Shown one piece after another: positions 13,498 to 16,954 of a stretch of DNA of 16,954 nt. Position numbers and translations under genes: made by a program. The DNA is from an uncultured Paracoccaceae bacterium (GTDB taxonomy: Bacteria; Pseudomonadota; Alphaproteobacteria; Rhodobacterales; Rhodobacteraceae). Location of the stretch: assembly GCA_938038825.1 (NCBI GenBank), contig CALHST010000180.1, positions 1 to 16,954 of the forward strand. The letters run 5' to 3'. Position 1 is the first letter of the stretch; each line of letters starts with the position of its first letter. Below the pieces are notes generated by a model. That model was given only the letters and a program-made list of their open reading frames with translations. It did not search any database and had not been told where the DNA came from.

Positions 13498-14604
13498 TCA
13501 ATCCTGTGCCATGGCGAAACATTGCGCCTGAGTGGGGTGCCAGCGCGTCAGCACCGCGTCGCCCTTTTGCACAGCAGTGCTGCTGCCGGTTTGGGGCAAG
13601 GCCACTTTCATGTGCGCACCGTTGCGGTCTGTGACAGTCACCATGCTGTTGGCCCCATTGAACAGGACGGATTCTATGATGCCTTCGCTGACGTTTACCG
13701 CGTCTTCTGGGGCGCTGCCGGGTTGGATCAGCTCGATCACCTCGGGGCGCAGGAACACTTGTGTTTCTTGGCCAGCGTTTAGGGACGCGTCATGCGTTTC
13801 TAGGCTGAGCGTTCCCCCGGTTTGCGTGGTCAGTGCCAACGTATTGCCGTCACGTGCGGTGACCGTCGCGGTGATGATATTGGCATCCCCCACGAACCCC
13901 GCAACAAAGGCGGTGTTGGGGCTGTGATAAACCTCGTGCGGGGTGCCGATTTGTTCGAATGTCCCATTGTTCATGACGGCGATGTTGTCGCTCATGACAA
14001 GGGCTTCGGATTGATCATGGGTGATATATACAAAGGTGGTGTTGAACGCCGCTTGCAGCGATTTCAGCTCGACTTTCATATGTTCGCGCAGTTTCAGATC
14101 CAGCGCGCCCAAGGGTTCGTCCAGCAGTAAGACATCCGGTTCCAGAACCATACAACGGGCGATGGCCACGCGTTGTTTTTGCCCGCCGGACAGTTGATCT
14201 ACGCGCCGGTCGGTGACGCCCGGAAGACCGACGCGGTCCAAAACGCGGTCGACCCGTGATTTGATGTCAGACTTGGACACGCCACGTTGGCGCAGGCCAA
14301 AACCCACATTGTCCCCAATGTTCATCGTGGGAAACAGGGCCAGATGTTGAAACACCATGGACACGGGGCGTTTATTCGGCGGCACTCCGATCATGGATTT
14401 GCCCTTGATCTGCAAATCCCCGGCGCTGGGGGTTTGGAACCCCGCAATCATGCGCAGCAGCGTGGTTTTCCCACAGCCCGAAGGCCCAAGGATCGAAAAA
14501 AACGACCCTTGGGGAACGTCAAAGCTGACATGGTCAACCGCACGGAATGTGTCGAAATCCTTGGTCAGGTCGCGGCACATCAAATCAGGGGGAGAGTCGG
14601 TCAA
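13498..14604 (-). CDS. potA: ABC transporter ATP-binding protein, PotA-like
   Basis: This is the ATPase subunit of the polyamine-type importer, 367 residues from the chosen start. Walker A is GPSGCGKT (40-47), the signature LSGGQ (138-142), Walker B VLLLDE (158-163) and the switch His196 in YITHDQSEA. The C-terminal third is a TOBE-type regulatory domain (FLRPEVIEL region). The start is inferred as TTG at 14604, since GAGG (minus strand, 14615-14612) lies seven bases before it. An ATG at 14634 sits inside the terminator stem upstream, and the next in-frame ATG at 14580 has no ribosome site. The intrinsic terminator just upstream should lower its expression relative to the binding protein. Confidence 0.93.
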   Translation of the reverse strand: MTDSPPDLMCRDLTKDFDTFRAVDHVSFDVPQGSFFSILGPSGCGKTTLLRMIAGFQTPSAGDLQIKGKSMIGVPPNKRPVSMVFQHLALFPTMNIGDNVGFGLRQRGVSKSDIKSRVDRVLDRVGLPGVTDRRVDQLSGGQKQRVAIARCMVLEPDVLLLDEPLGALDLKLREHMKVELKSLQAAFNTTFVYITHDQSEALVMSDNIAVMNNGTFEQIGTPHEVYHSPNTAFVAGFVGDANIITATVTARDGNTLALTTQTGGTLSLETHDASLNAGQETQVFLRPEVIELIQPGSAPEDAVNVSEGIIESVLFNGANSMVTVTDRNGAHMKVALPQTGSSTAVQKGDAVLTRWHPTQAQCFAMAQD

Positions 14605-14622
14605 AATGCAACCTCGTAAAGG

Positions 14623-14647
14623 AAAAAAGGGCACCTGTTGGCGCCCC
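14623..14647 (-). terminator. Intra-operon terminator/attenuator between potD-like and potA-like genes
   Basis: On the minus strand, GGGCGCC (14646-14640) and GGTGCCC (14635-14629) pair around the loop AACA, with one G-U pair, followed by six T (14628-14623). This is a compact rho-independent terminator 20 bases after the binding-protein stop. It should make the binding protein mRNA more abundant than the mRNA for the ATPase and permeases. Confidence 0.75.
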
Positions 14648-14667
14648 TTCAGGTCTGTGCAAATGCG

Positions 14668-15729
14668 TTATTTTGCAGCGTTGATCCGGTCGAGTGTGGC
14701 GCCTTCCATGGCTTCCAAACCAGCAGGCACCGGCGGGTACCATTTGATATTGTCGATGGCCGCTTGGTCAAAGCTGCCCTGATACCGGGCCTTTAGGTCC
14801 GCGCTGACACCCGCATCGCCATCGACTGCCGCGGTGAAGTTGCCAGCGGTATTGGTGATCATGGCCGCAATGTCGGGGCGCATCACGAAGTTGATCCAGT
14901 CATAGGCGGCATCATCCGCGCGCCCCCGGGCTGGCAACACAAATGTGTCGATCCAGCCCAAAGCACCCGCCTTGGGCGCGACAAAGGTGATGTCAGGATT
15001 GTCCGCGTTCAGCTGCCAGCCGCCTGTGTCCCACGCCATAGAGGCCACGACCTCACCCGAACGCAGCAGGTTTTTGATTTCGTCCCCGCCACCCCAATAG
15101 GTTTTCACATTGGCTTTGCAATCGGTCAGCTTGGCTTCGACCTTATCCAAAATCGCTTGATAGGCCGCAGGGTCGCCGTAGGCCGCAAACGGGTCCAAAT
15201 CCATGGAATAGGCAAACCCGATCAATGTTGGGCGCTTCAGACGGTATGACACTTTGCCCGCAAGGGACGCATCACACAGATCTGCGTAATCCTGCACATT
15301 GCCGGCCTTGGCCGTATCCACGACAAGACCACTGGTACCCCAAACATGAGGCAAGCCATAAACTTCACCGTCAAATGTTGTGTTTCCGGCTGTTGCGCTC
15401 AACATTGAAGGAATGAATTGGCCTGCATTCACGCGGGCCATGTCGATGGGTTTATAGATCCCAAATTCCTCTTGTGCGCTGGTGATCCGGTCTTGGCTGG
15501 GTTGGGCTAAATCAAACCCACCGCCATTTGTGGCGCGCAGTTTGGCGATCATTTCTTCGTTGTTTGAGGTGGTCACTTCCACAGTGTGGCCTGTTTCCGC
15601 CTCGAACTTGGCGATGACCTCTTCCGGGGCATACCCACCCCACGTGAGCAGTCTTAAAGTGTCCGCGTGCGCGATGGGTGCAGCGAGTGCCGATGCAATG
15701 ACGATCGACGGAATCAATGCAGTCTTCAT
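14668..15729 (-). CDS. potD: Periplasmic substrate-binding protein, PotD/PotF-like
   Basis: The 353-residue precursor has a signal peptide of about 22 residues (MKTALIPSIVIASALAAPIA, then HA), so it is exported to the periplasm. It then opens with DTLRLLTWGGYAPEEVIAKF, the usual start of spermidine/putrescine-type binding proteins. The segments TSNNEEMIAKLRA, VYGLPHVWGTSGLVVDT and ASMAWDTGGW correspond to the family's ligand cleft, with Trp and Asp in the last likely contacting an amine. GAGGGGG precedes the ATG by nine bases, a strong ribosome site. It is the first gene of the importer operon and is followed by a terminator. Polyamine specificity is inferred from the family; related proteins bind other organic amines. 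Confidence 0.9.
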   Translation of the reverse strand: MKTALIPSIVIASALAAPIAHADTLRLLTWGGYAPEEVIAKFEAETGHTVEVTTSNNEEMIAKLRATNGGGFDLAQPSQDRITSAQEEFGIYKPIDMARVNAGQFIPSMLSATAGNTTFDGEVYGLPHVWGTSGLVVDTAKAGNVQDYADLCDASLAGKVSYRLKRPTLIGFAYSMDLDPFAAYGDPAAYQAILDKVEAKLTDCKANVKTYWGGGDEIKNLLRSGEVVASMAWDTGGWQLNADNPDITFVAPKAGALGWIDTFVLPARGRADDAAYDWINFVMRPDIAAMITNTAGNFTAAVDGDAGVSADLKARYQGSFDQAAIDNIKWYPPVPAGLEAMEGATLDRINAAK

Positions 15730-15768
15730 GGGATATGTCCCCCTCTTGGATAAACAACGTGACGATAA

Positions 15769-15799
15769 AGATTAGGTTTTTGTAACAGCAGTAAGTCAA
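15769..15799 (-). promoter_or_regulatory. Possible promoter of the polyamine-type importer operon
   Basis: On the minus strand, TTGACT (15799-15794) and TAATCT (15774-15769) are separated by 19 bases, a little long for sigma-70, about 40 bases upstream of the binding-protein start. The rest of the 274-base gap to the XdhC-type gene shows only a weak hairpin at 15968-15986. Confidence 0.28.
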
Positions 15800-16003
15800 A
15801 CCTACGCGTGTATGTCCATGCTTATGAATATGCAGCGACCCATATCGCGCAATTCAATAGGTGGTTTGGGTCAAATGGCTTCGTCTTGTGACGTTGGAAC
15901 CAGGTGCGCAGTTTTTAGCAGCAAGGAAACTTTATCTGTGCCAACGTGTCGGCCTGTTCTTTTGTTATTGCGCTGTTTTTTCGCAACCATGCCCAAAAAC
16001 GTG

Positions 16004-16792
16004 TCATGCGGACAATCCCGCCAAGGACTTTCGGCGCACCGTGGTCAATTGCGCCATGATGGACAGGGCAATTTCCTCTGGGGTGACGGCCCCGATATCA
16101 AGCCCTGCGGGAGCCTTCACCGCTTGGATCAGCGCAGGCGCAATGTCAGTCGAGGCCAGTTTGTCTGCCAGCGATGCGTATTTACGCCGGCTGCCCACAA
16201 ATGCCACATGATCTGATTGCGTCGTCAACGCGTGTTTCAGGGCCACAAGGTCACCTTGACCTTGGGTCGCAATCACAATGGCGCGGCGGCGATTGGTGGT
16301 GATATGCGGCGCGTCTGGTTCCAACAGCACTATGTCCCAGTCGAATGTCGGGGCCAAGTTGGCCAAGGCCAGAGCCACGGGCGAGGCCCCATAGATCACC
16401 AATTCAGGTTTGGGCAGACACGGTTCGATAAAGACGTCAATTGTCCCCTTGGACGGGCATCCGTTGCGCGCCATGTGAACCCCGTCGATGGTATCACCGG
16501 GCTGCGCGCCCTTGGTTTCCAAAACGTCTTCGGGCGCGATTGAGATCAGCTGCGGATTGCCGTCCTGCAAGGCTTGCTGTGCCGCTTTTGCCACCGCCGA
16601 TTTGGTACATCCGCCCCCAAGAAATCCATGCAGTATGGTGCCATCTGCCCTTAGTAACGCTTTGGCCCCCGGTTTAGCCGCAGTGGCCCCTGCTGTGCGC
16701 ACAATTGTGGCGATGGCATAAGGTTCTTCGCGGGCACGCAGATCATCCAGAGTGTCCGCCAAGTCAGGATTGAGAAGCTCGGCAGGCATCAT
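16004..16792 (-). CDS. XdhC/CoxI family protein
   Basis: This 262-residue protein belongs to the XdhC/CoxI family, which helps insert the sulfurated molybdenum cofactor into xanthine dehydrogenase or CO dehydrogenase-type enzymes. The N-terminal XdhC_CoxI domain shows YAIATIVRTAGATAAKPGAK and the conserved FLGGGCTKSAV; a Cys also occurs in NGCPSKGTIDVF. The C-terminal half is a Rossmann-like XdhC domain starting ELVIYGASPVALALANLAP, then FVGSRRKY and APAGLDIGAVTPEEIALSIM. ATG at 16792 overlaps the upstream CoxE-type stop as ATGA; a second ATG follows at once. The coupling with a CoxE-type gene favours a CoxI-like role in a CO-dehydrogenase-type cluster, but the enzyme subunits are outside the window. 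Confidence 0.9.
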   Translation of the reverse strand: MMPAELLNPDLADTLDDLRAREEPYAIATIVRTAGATAAKPGAKALLRADGTILHGFLGGGCTKSAVAKAAQQALQDGNPQLISIAPEDVLETKGAQPGDTIDGVHMARNGCPSKGTIDVFIEPCLPKPELVIYGASPVALALANLAPTFDWDIVLLEPDAPHITTNRRRAIVIATQGQGDLVALKHALTTQSDHVAFVGSRRKYASLADKLASTDIAPALIQAVKAPAGLDIGAVTPEEIALSIMAQLTTVRRKSLAGLSA

Positions 16793-16954
16793 AGGCGTGT
16801 CAGCTCCGGTTCCAGCGCGGCAAGGTTGTCCAACGTATTGGCCGCGGCAAACAGGTCGATATGAGGCAAGGCTGCGGCCATGCCTTTGGCCGTGGCTTCA
16901 TAGTCTTTCCACCCTTTGAGAGGGTTCAGCCAGATGATCTTGCAGCCTCGCTTC
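16789..16954 (-). CDS. CoxE-type VWA domain protein (partial, C-terminus only)
   Basis: The last 54 codons of a gene entering from the right edge are visible. They read through IIWLNPLKGWKDYEATAKGM, then AAALPHIDLFAAANTLDNLAALEPE, and end in TRL-stop. This is the conserved tail of CoxE-type von Willebrand factor A proteins, which work with MoxR-type AAA ATPases in maturation of molybdenum-containing CO dehydrogenase-like enzymes. The TGA at 16791-16789 overlaps the XdhC-type start, so the two are coupled. Everything upstream is outside the window. Confidence 0.82.
   Translation of the reverse strand, partial: KRGCKIIWLNPLKGWKDYEATAKGMAAALPHIDLFAAANTLDNLAALEPELTRL

Noticed and set aside
15968..15986. 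Hairpin TTGCG/CGCAA after the XdhC-type gene as a terminator
   Set aside because: Only five base pairs with a nine-base loop and no T-run downstream on the minus strand.

Overview
The window looks like a chromosomal segment of an alphaproteobacterium of the Rhodobacterales (Roseobacter group). The evidence is the gene content: class III alcohol dehydrogenase and S-formylglutathione hydrolase, an alphaproteobacterial-type ImuB behind a GAAC-N7-GAAC LexA box, a class II cytochrome c, a polyamine-type ABC transporter and CoxE/XdhC maturation proteins. GC content is moderate to high, and the ATGA, GTGA and TTGA start/stop overlaps point to tightly coupled operons. The genus call is inference. I see no tRNA, rRNA, CRISPR array, insertion sequence or prophage gene.

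Layout, left to right. (1) 1-2519, minus strand: a coupled four-gene operon read fghA, yaiI-type gene, HAD hydrolase, ornithine cyclodeaminase-family gene; the last runs off the left edge. (2) 2679-3035, plus: a small secreted protein of unknown function, ending at a two-way terminator. (3) 3105-4754: an auxin-efflux-carrier (AEC) permease divergent from a TetR regulator. (4) 4760-5407, minus: a Crp/Fnr-family regulator, preceded by a 437-bp gene-free stretch with strong hairpins and a CRP-type palindrome. (5) 5845-9140, minus: a coupled five-gene operon read adhI, ClpP-like protease, GNAT, GNAT, DUF4336 protein. (6) 9229-9990: an I78-type inhibitor lipoprotein convergent with a class II cytochrome c, sharing a terminator. 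(7) 10070-11746, plus: imuB under an SOS box, without imuA or dnaE2 beside it. (8) 11778-15729, minus: a polyamine-type ABC importer (binding protein, ATPase, two permeases) with a terminator inside the operon. (9) 16004-16954, minus: an XdhC/CoxI-type protein and the end of a CoxE-type VWA protein.

How the parts work together. The two enzymes of glutathione-dependent formaldehyde oxidation are both present but lie in two separate operons about 5.5 kb apart. AdhI-type enzymes also reduce S-nitrosoglutathione and class II cytochromes can bind NO, so the 8-10 kb area may have a nitrosative-stress theme (inference). ImuB is the non-catalytic scaffold of SOS mutasomes, and its partners must be encoded elsewhere if the pathway works.

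Most of the window is ordinary housekeeping and accessory metabolism. I found no clearly new multi-gene system. The best leads are the structured, CRP-site-bearing stretch at 5408-5844 and the orphan SOS-controlled imuB.
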